Translations under genes and position numbers: made by a program | Assembly (NCBI RefSeq): GCF_014855515.1 | Contig: NZ_JACYFK010000002.1 | Coordinates: 867,131 to 931,130 of the forward strand | Direction of reading: 5' to 3' | From: Euzebyella marina | Lineage (GTDB): Bacteria; Bacteroidota; Bacteroidia; Flavobacteriales; Flavobacteriaceae | Length of the DNA stretch: 64,000 bases | Notes under the pieces: generated by a model | Told to the model about the DNA's origin: nothing | The model's input: only the letters and a program-made list of their open reading frames with translations | The model's database searches: none | Shown: piece after piece, positions 54,043-61,892 of the stretch | How the letters are laid out: the number at the start of each line of letters is the position of its first letter | Numbering within the stretch: position 1 is the first letter of the stretch

Positions 54043-54348
54043 TTAATGATTATCGGCTCCCGGGCTGGCCAAAAAAGATTGCAACATTGACTCGAAGTTT
54101 TCAAGATGGCCTTCGACCGAATCCATGGCAAGTACGGAACCTGCCCAATCCATAATCCGCTTTTTAAAAGAAGGCGAATTAACTAGCTTAAGTTCGATTG
54201 CATTGATCAATTTCGTGTATGTATCCGCATCAATTTTTGCCTCATTGTATAAATCATCCGTCACCTCTAACCAGAGGTCCATTTTTTTCAGATTGTTGCC
54301 CTTACGGGCGTGAGCTCGTTCCTCAGATAAAATCATCAAATCCGTCAT
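54043..54348 (-). CDS. Hypothetical helical protein overlapping the SRAP-like gene
   Basis: 101 residues from the ATG at 54348, which overlaps the end of the SRAP-like gene by 26 bp; the frame upstream of it is the shadow of that gene. Helical: MILSEERAHARKGNNLKKMD, then DLYNEAKIDADTYTKLINAI. After its TAA the same frame stays open for 32 more sensible codons (KRTEELAGILKPVFQCPEEY onward to 53944), hinting that the gene may once have been longer. Function unknown. Confidence 0.55.
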   Translation of the reverse strand: MTDLMILSEERAHARKGNNLKKMDLWLEVTDDLYNEAKIDADTYTKLINAIELKLVNSPSFKKRIMDWAGSVLAMDSVEGHLENFESMLQSFLASPGADNH

Positions 54349-55054
54349 AAATGGTTGGCATAATAGCCGTCTCATTATCAAAGGAACCTTTTGCCACAGG
54401 ATACACGCGAAACTCTTGGTCGGTAAAACCTTCGTTGATATAATCCAAAATTTCAATCTTATTTAAGCTTTCGTCCAACCAACCTTTTTCCAAGCGCTTA
54501 TCTAATACCAAGGGCATTCTTTTTGCTAGATTAACCACAATACTGAAAAAGTAATTTGCCCCGACCGTTACCATACTACAGGTATATTGATTTTCTCCTA
54601 TTCGTGAATAGATACCGGCAATTGCAAATAACTTCCCTGCCCCGTTTTTATTGGGTATATAGCAATATACAGGTATTGATGATTTCATGGATTGGTGCTC
54701 TTCATAGAAACCATCCGCAATGATTAGGCACCTTCGTGATTTCGCGGCGGTAGAATAAGAGTCGCAATACATCATATATTCTCCCATACTCTGCAAAGTT
54801 TTATTGATTTTTAAGTACTCATCGATACTACCATACTTTTCAAAAAACCTTGTTCGGTCAGCAAATTCATCTTCTGGTACCAAGCCCCATATAGCGGGAA
54901 CTATTTGCTCTGTGTTCTCTACGGTAATAATTTGAAGCTTGTCATTCTTTAAACCATTTAGTCGATACGAGGGATTATATTCTTCTAAAAAATTGGCTTT
55001 GAAACGTTTAGCAATTTTGTTTCTTCTGGCTATAAGGGATATTTGTAAACTCAT
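54323..55054 (-). CDS. SRAP (YedK/HMCES-like) protein lacking catalytic residues
   Basis: 243 residues aligned by eye to the SOS-response-associated peptidase fold: YNPSYRLNGLKNDKL, PAIWGLVPEDEF, RRCLIIADGFYEE and KRMPLVLDKRLEKGWL. The invariant Cys2 (MCG/MCY) is Ser (MSLQIS), the Asn of the N-A-R segment is not found in MMYCDSYSTAA, and the catalytic His before N..KRMP is Val (VVNLAKRMP). Glu in FYEE is kept. The protein may bind abasic DNA but should not form the Cys2 crosslink. Overlaps the 101-aa gene and lies near a BRCT-like gene, suggesting a DNA-repair-related cluster. Confidence 0.75.
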   Translation of the reverse strand: MSLQISLIARRNKIAKRFKANFLEEYNPSYRLNGLKNDKLQIITVENTEQIVPAIWGLVPEDEFADRTRFFEKYGSIDEYLKINKTLQSMGEYMMYCDSYSTAAKSRRCLIIADGFYEEHQSMKSSIPVYCYIPNKNGAGKLFAIAGIYSRIGENQYTCSMVTVGANYFFSIVVNLAKRMPLVLDKRLEKGWLDESLNKIEILDYINEGFTDQEFRVYPVAKGSFDNETAIMPTIYDGFDDFI

Positions 55055-55298
55055 GTCCGGACGTTATTTTTCATCTCAAAATTTCCAGAATTACGTTTTA
55101 TTTTTTTAGTGAATTTATATGAAATTTTTTAGAAATAAGCAATTTTTATTGCCCATTATTGCTATTTGTCTCGCATGCTTGATAATTCTGTAGGCTAGAG
55201 CTGCGCTTTGAAATCGGCCCTAAACCGAATTCTCTGTTCTTTTTGGAAATCAAATTCTAAAATGGGCTATATTAGCCTTAAAGCTTAACTACTCTGTT

Positions 55299-55529
55299 AT
55301 GAAAGATTCGGAACAGGTCCGCTTAGAACTGTACATGAACAAGGTGCTCGAGAAGAAATTCAATGATATCGTGGTGCATACCGACCATTATGGCGATGAA
55401 ATTATGATTGCATGTCTTTGGAATCGACAAAGTGCAATTTTTTATGACAATGCCAAATCATTCATCTTCCATAAAGATAAGTTCGATGATGTATTCGAAA
55501 ACGAAATAAAACCATTCTTCGGGGTTTAA
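55299..55529 (+). CDS. Small protein of unknown function, tandem pair copy 1
   Basis: 76 residues. Shares R(L)ELYM..VL..K(F/Y).DIVVH and IRPFFGV-type endings with the next gene: here VRLELYMNKVLEKKFNDIVV and EIKPFFGV. Compact alpha/beta, cytosolic. No family recognised; the duplication supports reality. Confidence 0.6.
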   Translation: MKDSEQVRLELYMNKVLEKKFNDIVVHTDHYGDEIMIACLWNRQSAIFYDNAKSFIFHKDKFDDVFENEIKPFFGV

Positions 55530-55680
55530 ACTGAATTACAGATATTTGGTCTTGATTAACTGACTGCATAAGGTCTGGCAAGTTATTGTTAATTTTTTTA
55601 TTTAGGTCAACAACTTATTTAAATAAGGTATTGGTTAATCTTACTCCTGATTATATTATTGGGAATACTAAAATTTGTGA

Positions 55681-55932
55681 ATGATAGAATCTGATAGAAA
55701 ACGTTTGGAACTGTACATGTATGAGGTACTAAAGACTAAATACAAAGACATCGTCGTTCATGTCGAGCAATTCAATTACGAGGTAATGATAGTGTGTTTT
55801 TGGAATAGAAGAAGTATCGTCTTTTATAAGAATGCCAAAACGTTCACCTTCAATCAAAATGAATTTGATGCTGTAATGGAAAATGAAATTAGACCTTTTT
55901 TTGGGGTTACGGAAAGTATTAGCTATAACTAA
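55681..55932 (+). CDS. Small protein of unknown function, tandem pair copy 2
   Basis: 83 residues, about half identical to copy 1 (KRLELYMYEVLKTKYKDIVV, AKTFTFNQNEFD, EIRPFFGV). Separated from copy 1 by 151 bp without a terminator. Tail overlaps the convergent gene 55929-56117 by 4 bp. Confidence 0.6.
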   Translation: MIESDRKRLELYMYEVLKTKYKDIVVHVEQFNYEVMIVCFWNRRSIVFYKNAKTFTFNQNEFDAVMENEIRPFFGVTESISYN

Positions 55933-56117
55933 TAATGAAAAAGAGGATTATCATATAACTCATTCACTAGTAATTTAATGCCCTGCTCCGAGTGCTTCAC
56001 CGAAAGCACCCTATAGACTTTACCAGCATTCTCTACCAAATCCTCTTTTTGTGGTAGGACTTCTAGATTGACGCTTATAGTTTTATGAGAACGATTATCT
56101 TTTAATCTAATTTTCAT
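55929..56117 (-). CDS. Small hypothetical protein
   Basis: 62 residues, beta-rich (ISVNLEVLPQKEDLVENAGK, YRVLSVKHSEQGIKLLVNEL). The hydrophobic pattern suggests a small barrel and a real gene; no family recognised. Convergent with the tandem pair. Confidence 0.5.
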   Translation of the reverse strand: MKIRLKDNRSHKTISVNLEVLPQKEDLVENAGKVYRVLSVKHSEQGIKLLVNELYDNPLFHY

Positions 56118-56187
56118 ATTCTTATAATCAGAGAATTGTAGATACCCAGATCTTTAGGACAGGTTTTCTATAAAACTAATATAATTA

Positions 56188-56559
56188 TCAAGCTGCTCTT
56201 TCAAATATATCAATAGGTCTTTCATAGTAGATGGACTGGTGTCTTCTTTCGTAGTTGTAATAATCAAAGTACTCTGTCAATAACAGATAAAGGTCCATAC
56301 GGTCCATTGTCGGGTTCAGATATATCTTTTCGTATTTCACGTTCCTCCATAACCTTTCGATAAAGGCATTGTCCGTGGCCCTTCCAAGTTGAATGTCCGT
56401 TGCTCCATAATTTTTTGTTTTACCTAAAGCACCTGCATTGGTACCGTGTACCCAACCATGCAAAGTTGTAACCAACCACTTCCATTGGTAATCTACCCGT
56501 ATATTTAAATTTGGAATGTTTATTTTTGGAATATGGAGACAGTAAAAAAGAACAACCAC
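56188..56559 (-). pseudogene. IS3-type transposase, C-terminal fragment
   Basis: Codons from about 56480 leftwards read GRATDNAFIERLWRNVKYEK and TEYFDYYNYERRHQSIYYER, the end of the rve integrase core of IS3-family OrfB (with the catalytic Glu in FIERLWR and the YNxxRxHQS motif). The first two thirds of the transposase and the inverted ends are missing, and the open frame above 56500 is the shadow of the XRE gene. A remnant of an old insertion. Confidence 0.75.
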
Positions 56560-56916
56560 ATTGGAAGAAAGATTGGCCGCATCCGTGAGCTACGAGGCAT
56601 AAAACAGGAAACCTTGGCAGAGATGTTGGGTGTCAGCCAACAAAGTGTTTCCAAAATCGAACAGTCCGAGAACCTTGATACGGAACGTCTGGAAGCCGTC
56701 GCCAAAGCCTTGGGGGTCACACCTGAAGCAATTCATAACTTTTCTGAAGAGTTGGCCATCAATTATTTCAACAATTTCAATGACAGCAGTGAGGGCACAT
56801 TCAATAATCATTGCACATTCAATCCATTGGACAAGGTAATTGAGCTTTATGAGCGTCTCGTTCAAGCTGAAAAAGATAAGGTGACTTACCTGGAAAACCT
56901 ATTGGACAAGAAATAG
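56533..56916 (+). CDS. XRE family HTH transcriptional regulator
   Basis: 127 residues. HTH_3 at about 8-65: GRIRELRGIKQETLAEMLGV then SQQSVSKIEQSENLDTERLE. The remainder is a short linker and a C-terminal coiled coil (IELYERLVQAEKDKVTYLEN). Likely an island regulator, possibly of the mobilisation genes; target unknown. Its start lies inside the truncated transposase frame, so the promoter may come from the IS remnant. Confidence 0.8.
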   Translation: METVKKNNHIGRKIGRIRELRGIKQETLAEMLGVSQQSVSKIEQSENLDTERLEAVAKALGVTPEAIHNFSEELAINYFNNFNDSSEGTFNNHCTFNPLDKVIELYERLVQAEKDKVTYLENLLDKK

Positions 56917-57034
56917 CATAATACTTTAAATCAAATCTTCTTATAAAAGTTGCTTACAAAAAATCGAACGAAACGCAGTGAAGGGCTGCAAACGTCCCAA
57001 ATGCTTACCTCCAACTTTTGCGCATGGATCCTAT

Positions 57035-57080
57035 CGGGTTTTTGTAGTGTTCCGGTAGATAAGCGTGAAGCAAAAACCCG
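57035..57080. repeat. Inverted repeat CGGGTTTTTG / CAAAAACCCG
   Basis: Perfect 10-bp arms with a 26-bp loop between the XRE gene and the 3' end of the relaxase gene; CCGGTAG occurs twice around it. It has no T tract, so it is not an ordinary terminator; it could belong to a transfer or replication-control region. Confidence 0.4.
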
Positions 57081-57105
57081 GTAGGGCGCAACCTACTTTT
57101 GGATT

Positions 57106-58128
57106 TCAGTAACCCATATCCTCACCTGTACCCCTTGCCTTATCAATCCCCCTACCTAGAGCTTTGATGATCTTGGCCGCCATTTGCACTTTATTGGTCG
57201 GTATACTGGGAGCCTTGACCCCCATTGTCTTAAGAAGTTTGAAGGCCATGTCCTTTTCCTTGGTGGGCAATCCCATCACCTTTGCAAAGAACTTCCCCGG
57301 TTCCTTGGCATGGGCCTTTCTCCCAACATAGGATTCCACATAGTTCCTCTTGAACCCTGTTGTCCTGTCGAAGGTCTTTTCGGCCGCTTGGTAAAAACTG
57401 TCCCGATCAAAACCCCTCTTGACCGTCTTTCCGTTCAGCTCCACTTCGGATGCCTTATGTTTTGCCATTGGCGAAAGGGTATAGGTGTTCGTTATGTCTC
57501 TTCTGCTGACAATGATATGGATATGGGTCTGTGGCCCCTCCTTTTTCATCCCTGCGGCCACCAACTGTCCGTTCTGTTTATGTGGGGCCAATCCTTCTTG
57601 CTCTTTGATTCTTTTTCCTAAATCATTGACATTCCTAAAGGATTCGCCCCGTTCCACTTTCCGTATCTCGTTCCTTAGCCTTGCTATCTCGCCTCGGTAT
57701 AGAGCATTCTCTTGCACCCGTTTGTCAAGGCCCCGATAAGTGCGTTCATGCTCTATCTTGGCATAGTACTTCAGGTTCTCGGCCTTGACCTTTTGGTTGC
57801 GATGGAAACTCTTGGCATAATCCTCCATGAGTTTCCTTGTGTATTCCCTCAGCAGTTTAGGATCACTGCTTATGGCCTTCAGTTCCCTTTTATTGGGGCT
57901 GACCACTATGGAATAGAATTTCGGGTCTTTCTGTCTTAGTTTAGCGGTATTGGCATCTATTTCATCGATGACCGTTTGAGGGCTTACGCTGTCGTTCTCT
58001 TGGTCAAAGAATTCCTCCCTAAGTTCGGGTGACCTATCCTCGTTTTCCTTTTCCAGATAGTCCACATAGTTCCCTACACTGGAGTTATAGGTACTGCCCA
58101 TTTTCTGTGCCGAGATGGTAAGGTACAT
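57106..58128 (-). CDS. MobB-type relaxase (DUF5712-like)
   Basis: 340 residues. The relaxase histidine motif is QTHIHIIVSRRD (about 210-221), and the N-terminus contains the catalytic-type Tyr region MYLTISAQKMGSTYNSSVGNYVDYL (two parts). Preceding the HxH motif are charged helices (YYAKIEHERTYRG). It resembles flavobacterial MobB/DUF5712 mobilisation proteins, which nick oriT. It follows the BfmA-type gene by 5 bp. No coupling protein or type IV secretion genes are nearby, so the island is mobilisable, not self-transmissible. Confidence 0.82.
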   Translation of the reverse strand: MYLTISAQKMGSTYNSSVGNYVDYLEKENEDRSPELREEFFDQENDSVSPQTVIDEIDANTAKLRQKDPKFYSIVVSPNKRELKAISSDPKLLREYTRKLMEDYAKSFHRNQKVKAENLKYYAKIEHERTYRGLDKRVQENALYRGEIARLRNEIRKVERGESFRNVNDLGKRIKEQEGLAPHKQNGQLVAAGMKKEGPQTHIHIIVSRRDITNTYTLSPMAKHKASEVELNGKTVKRGFDRDSFYQAAEKTFDRTTGFKRNYVESYVGRKAHAKEPGKFFAKVMGLPTKEKDMAFKLLKTMGVKAPSIPTNKVQMAAKIIKALGRGIDKARGTGEDMGY

Positions 58129-58133
58129 GGCTG

Positions 58134-58718
58134 TTATCTTAATTGATGTTTTAGGCTTTCAAAATCCTCGATGCCCATATTTATTTTCAAATAAGGCTTG
58201 CCCATCATTGGTTCCACCTTTTCAACGCTGTTGAGCATTTTATTACAGCGTTTTTTATAGTCTTTAAATTCTTGCAGCATTCTATCATGCTCCACTTTTG
58301 GAACGGTATTCCTTGGTTCCAAAAAATCCCTTCGCTCTTCTTGTATTTTGACGGGTTCCCGTCTCTGTTTCCTCCCATCCTCTACATAGGCCTCGTAAAG
58401 TATCAGCACCATTTCATAAGTCGGCCGGATACTGGTCTTTTCTATGTTCTTGATAATGGCGATGAGCCTATCGAATTTTTTCATCATCTGACGCTCCAAT
58501 TCTTTGATACTGTCAAGGATGATCTTTGTTCCCTCCCCAAAAGGGTCAAGGTTATTATCCTTGAAGTATTGTATCATTCCATCCAAAACCTCGCTATGCG
58601 ATTTGTTGAACCTTTTGGAATAGCTCCGAAAACGAGTGGCCGTTTCCTTCTTCACGGTGATATTGGAATAACCACCTGTTCCTTTCCTTGTTCTGCCGTT
58701 TGTAGATTGCTTTTCCAT
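58134..58718 (-). CDS. BfmA/BtgA family mobilisation protein
   Basis: 194 residues. The N-terminus has a ribbon-helix-helix-like segment (YSNITVKKETATRFRSYSKR, then NKSHSEVLDGMIQYF), as in BfmA/BtgA accessory proteins that bind oriT and guide the relaxase. It is the first gene of the mobilisation pair; the two hairpins just upstream (58906-58962) are the likely target. Confidence 0.82.
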   Translation of the reverse strand: MEKQSTNGRTRKGTGGYSNITVKKETATRFRSYSKRFNKSHSEVLDGMIQYFKDNNLDPFGEGTKIILDSIKELERQMMKKFDRLIAIIKNIEKTSIRPTYEMVLILYEAYVEDGRKQRREPVKIQEERRDFLEPRNTVPKVEHDRMLQEFKDYKKRCNKMLNSVEKVEPMMGKPYLKINMGIEDFESLKHQLR

Positions 58719-58905
58719 AGGTGCGATTTTGTTTTTTAGTGAAATTGCGTCAATTTTTTCGTCAAAAATTTCCAGTGTTTATAGGGCTTTCCAAAGGGTT
58801 TACTGTAGATTCCGGAAAAGTCTACTGTAGCCCCAGATTTTGCACAGTATTCCAAAATCCTTTCAATCAACTGGTTTTCAACCTGTTGAAGACCCGAAAA
58901 CAACC

Positions 58906-58962
58906 GTGATGGCGCAAACTGCGCATCACCCTCTTGCTATTCCTACGTCCCGCGAGCGGGAC
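58906..58962. other. Candidate origin of transfer (two adjacent hairpins)
   Basis: Hairpin 1: GTGATGGCGC-AAACT-GCGCATCAC (58906-58929, one bulged G). Hairpin 2: GTCCCGC-GA-GCGGGAC (58947-58962, perfect). They are GC-rich islands in AT-rich DNA between the integrase stop and the bfmA-type start, where oriT usually sits in such elements. A direct repeat CTACTGTAG-like lies near 58800-58830. Confidence 0.5.
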
Positions 58963-58980
58963 CGAATAAATACAGTCTTA

Positions 58981-60219
58981 TCATCCTTCGGCTGATCGGT
59001 TGGTTTGCATATGATATATTAGGTTTTGCATATCCTCCCCTATCTTTTGTTCCAATACCCTGGCATAAATCTGGGTAGTGGCCAATTTGGTATGGCCAAG
59101 CATTTTGGAGACGGTTTCTATCGGCACCCCATTGGAAAGGGTTACCGTTGTTGCAAAAGTGTGCCTTGCGGTATGGAATGTTACTTTCTTGTAAATCTTA
59201 CAGGCCTTGCAGATTTCCTTTAAGTAATAATTGACCTTTTGATTGCTATAAACAGGCAATAGGACTTTCATCATCTTTCTTTCTGCGGAATCTTCATATT
59301 TTTTGATGATTTCCTTTGCTTGTGGAAGTAAGGGGATTTTGAGTTTTTCGTCCGTCTTTATCCTTTTGGTGAACAACCATTCATTGCCATCTATTCCTTT
59401 AAGTAGGTGGTCTGGGGTCAATGCCTTCACATCGATATAGGATAGGCCAGTATAGCACGAGAAGAGAAACACATCCTTGCATTTCTCAACTCCCTCTTTT
59501 GTGAACGTGGTCTCTTCTATCAATTTCAATTCCCGTTTTGTCAAATATTCCCGTTCGGTTTTCTCAAAACGCAGTTTATAGTTTTCAAAAGGGTCTTTTG
59601 TTATCCAATCCAACCGAACGGCCAACCTTGACATTTTCTTAAGCCGTTCCATGTGTTTCATGGCCCCGTTATTTGTGCATTTGGTTCGTGTAGATGGTCT
59701 GTACTTTCTTAGGTACTGCTCAAAGTCCGATATAAAACGGTAGTTCAATTTTTTGAGCTTTATGTCCTCAACTCCATATTCCTCTTTTAAAAATAAACCC
59801 ACGCATCGTTCGGTGATGTGGTAATTCTTTCTGGTTCCCGGACGTAAAGAAGTGTGCATGGTTCCATTGTGGTAGGCAATCAATTGTTTCAATGTTTTGC
59901 CTCCCTCATCTTCTCCAAAGAACCTTGCTTTTATGGCCAATGGGGTGATTACCTTCTCTTCTGCCATCGATAGCCTATGTGCCTCATGAAGACCAGTATA
60001 AATTTGGTCCAGGTACTTGTTAAGGGAGATAATGTAATTAGAAAATCCCTTGCCCCTTTTACGGCTATTGTCCCATAAATTGGTTTTTATCTCCCGATTT
60101 ATGCTAAAATCGGTGCGCTCACCATCGATGGTAATCCTACAATAGACAATCCGGTTCTCGGATTGCACCTTGTGCTTCCTTGTAAAGAAATTGATTGTTA
60201 AACGATTGTTTTTCTGCAT
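58981..60219 (-). CDS. Tyrosine-type site-specific integrase
   Basis: 412 residues from the ATG at 60219 (the frame extends to 60264 but lacks family sequence there). An N-terminal arm-binding domain (NRLTINFFTRKHK) is followed by a core-binding SAM-like domain and the catalytic domain: Arg in SCYTGLSYIDV context, HTARHTFATT with the His-x-x-Arg pair, GHTKLATTQIYAR with the nucleophilic Tyr. It belongs to the Bacteroidota integrase group of mobilisable and conjugative transposons. The attachment-like sequence lies 170 bp upstream of its start. Confidence 0.93.
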   Translation of the reverse strand: MQKNNRLTINFFTRKHKVQSENRIVYCRITIDGERTDFSINREIKTNLWDNSRKRGKGFSNYIISLNKYLDQIYTGLHEAHRLSMAEEKVITPLAIKARFFGEDEGGKTLKQLIAYHNGTMHTSLRPGTRKNYHITERCVGLFLKEEYGVEDIKLKKLNYRFISDFEQYLRKYRPSTRTKCTNNGAMKHMERLKKMSRLAVRLDWITKDPFENYKLRFEKTEREYLTKRELKLIEETTFTKEGVEKCKDVFLFSCYTGLSYIDVKALTPDHLLKGIDGNEWLFTKRIKTDEKLKIPLLPQAKEIIKKYEDSAERKMMKVLLPVYSNQKVNYYLKEICKACKIYKKVTFHTARHTFATTVTLSNGVPIETVSKMLGHTKLATTQIYARVLEQKIGEDMQNLIYHMQTNRSAEG

Positions 60220-60264
60220 GTTGTAACCTTTTAGAGTGTGAATACCGTGAAAGTCAAAACACAA

Positions 60265-60680
60265 GAAAAATGGTTCTAAAAGTCATTTAAAGTTACAACA
60301 AGAACTGTAAGTGTTTGCTCCCGATGGGAACACGCTTGATATGATTTTAGATGGTTTTAAATGAATTCAAACGATATGCTTAAAAACACAAAACACTGAA
60401 AATCATAAGATTAACAGTGTTTTGATTTTACTTAAATAAGGTAAGTCGGGATGACTGGATTTAAACCATAAACACAACACCCTCAAAACCAATAATTTAA
60501 AAACTAAAACTTATAAATTGACATCAATTAGGACATCAATGAGATAATTTAGGCCTTCTCCTACAAATCTAACATATAAAAATTCAATAAATCCTAAAAA
60601 TACATTTAGAGTTTGAAAGTTTTTACCGGAAAGATAAAGTCAGGATTATATAACCGTGATGGCCAAGCATGTATTTATAA
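60265..60680. other. Right island end and chromosome junction, no gene
   Basis: 416 bp. The left half holds the arm-type repeats and core of attachment sequence B; the part from 60458 to 60680 is AT-rich chromosomal DNA without a gene or tRNA. Confidence 0.5.
60388..60457 (+). other. Attachment-like sequence B (right island boundary)
   Basis: AACACTG - 12 bp - TTAACAGTGTTTTGAT - about 18 bp - GTCGGGATGACTG (core 60445-60457), the same plan and orientation as sequence A. Directly after the core comes GATTTAAACC, so the minus strand reads GGTTTAAATCCAGTCATCCC, close to a tRNA T-loop and 3' acceptor half but with TTTAAAT where TTCGAAT is required. It is a degenerate tRNA-like target. Confidence 0.6.
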
Positions 60681-61892
60681 CTAGTTACCGCAATTTTCTT
60701 TCTTATAAAGCCAAATCAAAGGACTTTTAATGGCCATGTTGCGCTTTACTTCGAACGTTTTGGGAAAATGTCGATTATTAGCCCATAATTCATAAAAATC
60801 CAAACGATTGTAAATGATTGCCGAAAACAAAAATGTTGGATGTGCAACAGGCCATTCATTCCAATACATTACATCAGGCTCATGTGGCCAATCATTTTTC
60901 TTAGCCACAAAAGGGGCCATGAATTCCACCGCCTTTAATAAGGAGCGACCATTTATATCATAGTGCCAGAAACATTGAAAACTATCAGATAAAACCCAAG
61001 CGTTAATAGTCATTGCATCAAGATTAAATAAAGAATAACCATAAGGCTTCGTTCTTTCCAATTCCAAAGGGAAACTGCCATCCTTGGCCATTTGTCCTGG
61101 CATGAGGGTGTTTATAAAATTAGCTTTACAAAATTCCATGACCTTTGAATTGTTACAAAATTTGGCATAGGTCGCTACCTGCATATTCCAGCAGGTACCA
61201 TGGTTATTTGGATGAACCATTTCATCTTTACTGTATTCATGGATCATCAACCATTCAAGGAGCTCAGAAAACCAAGCACGGAATCCAGTCATAAGATTTT
61301 CACTGATTAAACCTTCGTTTTCAAGGACCCAAAGGGATTGTACTGCATCCATAATATGAATACCGTCAATAATACCTATACCTCTTCCCGTATGCCTTCC
61401 CTTAATTGCTTGCGCGTACAAAAAGTGGGGATTCATACGCGTAGATTCGTTCAAGAACCAAGCCTTGCAGTGTTCCAGCGCGGCATCGGAATAGGTTCTG
61501 TCTTTGGTAATTAGATATGCAGAAGTTAAGGTTCCCACCATTTCTCCCATTTTCATGAGGACTTCTCGATGAGCCGTAAAGTTTTCGGGATTGGTAAAAC
61601 CGTCTTTTCTAATGTAAGGGCCTTCAGGATTTTCTGGATCTGGCCACCAATAATCTCCTTCTGAGTAAAAGTCATTTTTGCCTCCAGAAGATCGTGAACA
61701 TACGTAAGAAGTAATGGTAATGGGATATTCTTCTAAAAAACTATCAGCTATTTCCAAAATGTGGGAATCAAGTTCCAGAGTTGCGAGTTCACTATAGCTT
61801 TGACCTTTCAAAAATAGCGAGAAAAAAAGGGTATGTATTAAAATAACGTAAGATCTCAAATGGATTGACAACAATTTATTAAATGGAGACAT
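60681..61892 (-). CDS. Alginate lyase superfamily protein (PF05426-like)
   Basis: 403 residues. A signal peptide (VILIHTLFFSLFLKGQSY) is followed by an alpha/alpha-toroid domain: SRSSGGKNDFYSEGDYWWPD at about 66-85, EVLMKMGEMVGTLTSAYLIT, then NNHGTCWNMQVATYAKF, where the Asn-His pair and Trp correspond to the catalytic NNHxxW region of PL5-type lyases. It should cleave an acidic polysaccharide such as alginate or glucuronan in the periplasm; the substrate is not fixed by sequence. It stands alone and not in a SusCD locus. Confidence 0.82.
   Translation of the reverse strand: MSPFNKLLSIHLRSYVILIHTLFFSLFLKGQSYSELATLELDSHILEIADSFLEEYPITITSYVCSRSSGGKNDFYSEGDYWWPDPENPEGPYIRKDGFTNPENFTAHREVLMKMGEMVGTLTSAYLITKDRTYSDAALEHCKAWFLNESTRMNPHFLYAQAIKGRHTGRGIGIIDGIHIMDAVQSLWVLENEGLISENLMTGFRAWFSELLEWLMIHEYSKDEMVHPNNHGTCWNMQVATYAKFCNNSKVMEFCKANFINTLMPGQMAKDGSFPLELERTKPYGYSLFNLDAMTINAWVLSDSFQCFWHYDINGRSLLKAVEFMAPFVAKKNDWPHEPDVMYWNEWPVAHPTFLFSAIIYNRLDFYELWANNRHFPKTFEVKRNMAIKSPLIWLYKKENCGN

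Larger units (their letters stand above)
39288..60457. mobile_element. Mobilisable genomic island, about 21.2 kb
   Basis: Bounded by two copies of GTCGGGATGACTG in direct orientation (39275-39287 and 60445-60457). The right end carries a tyrosine integrase and BfmA/MobB-type mobilisation genes, the middle a sulfur and redox cargo (40047-51402) and the rest accessory or broken genes and an IS fragment. There are no conjugation (tra) genes, so transfer would need a helper element. Arm-type repeats lie to the left of the core at both ends, as expected if the island inserted next to the right end of an older related element, not into a naive site. Exact ends are inferred. Confidence 0.65.

Noticed and set aside
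56490..56559. N-terminal part of the transposase frame
   Set aside because: It overlaps the start of the XRE gene on the opposite strand and has no transposase similarity.
57035..57080. Inverted repeat as a rho-independent terminator
   Set aside because: The loop is 26 bp and no T tract follows on either strand.
60238..60251. Half-match to the TCACGGAATACCGTGA palindrome (AATACCGTGA) near the integrase start
   Set aside because: Only one half fits and the other half is GTGTG; it lies within transcribed sequence and is probably chance.
60440..60475. tRNA-Pro gene at the right island end
   Set aside because: Only about 23 bp resemble the 3' end, the T-loop is altered and no D or anticodon arm follows.
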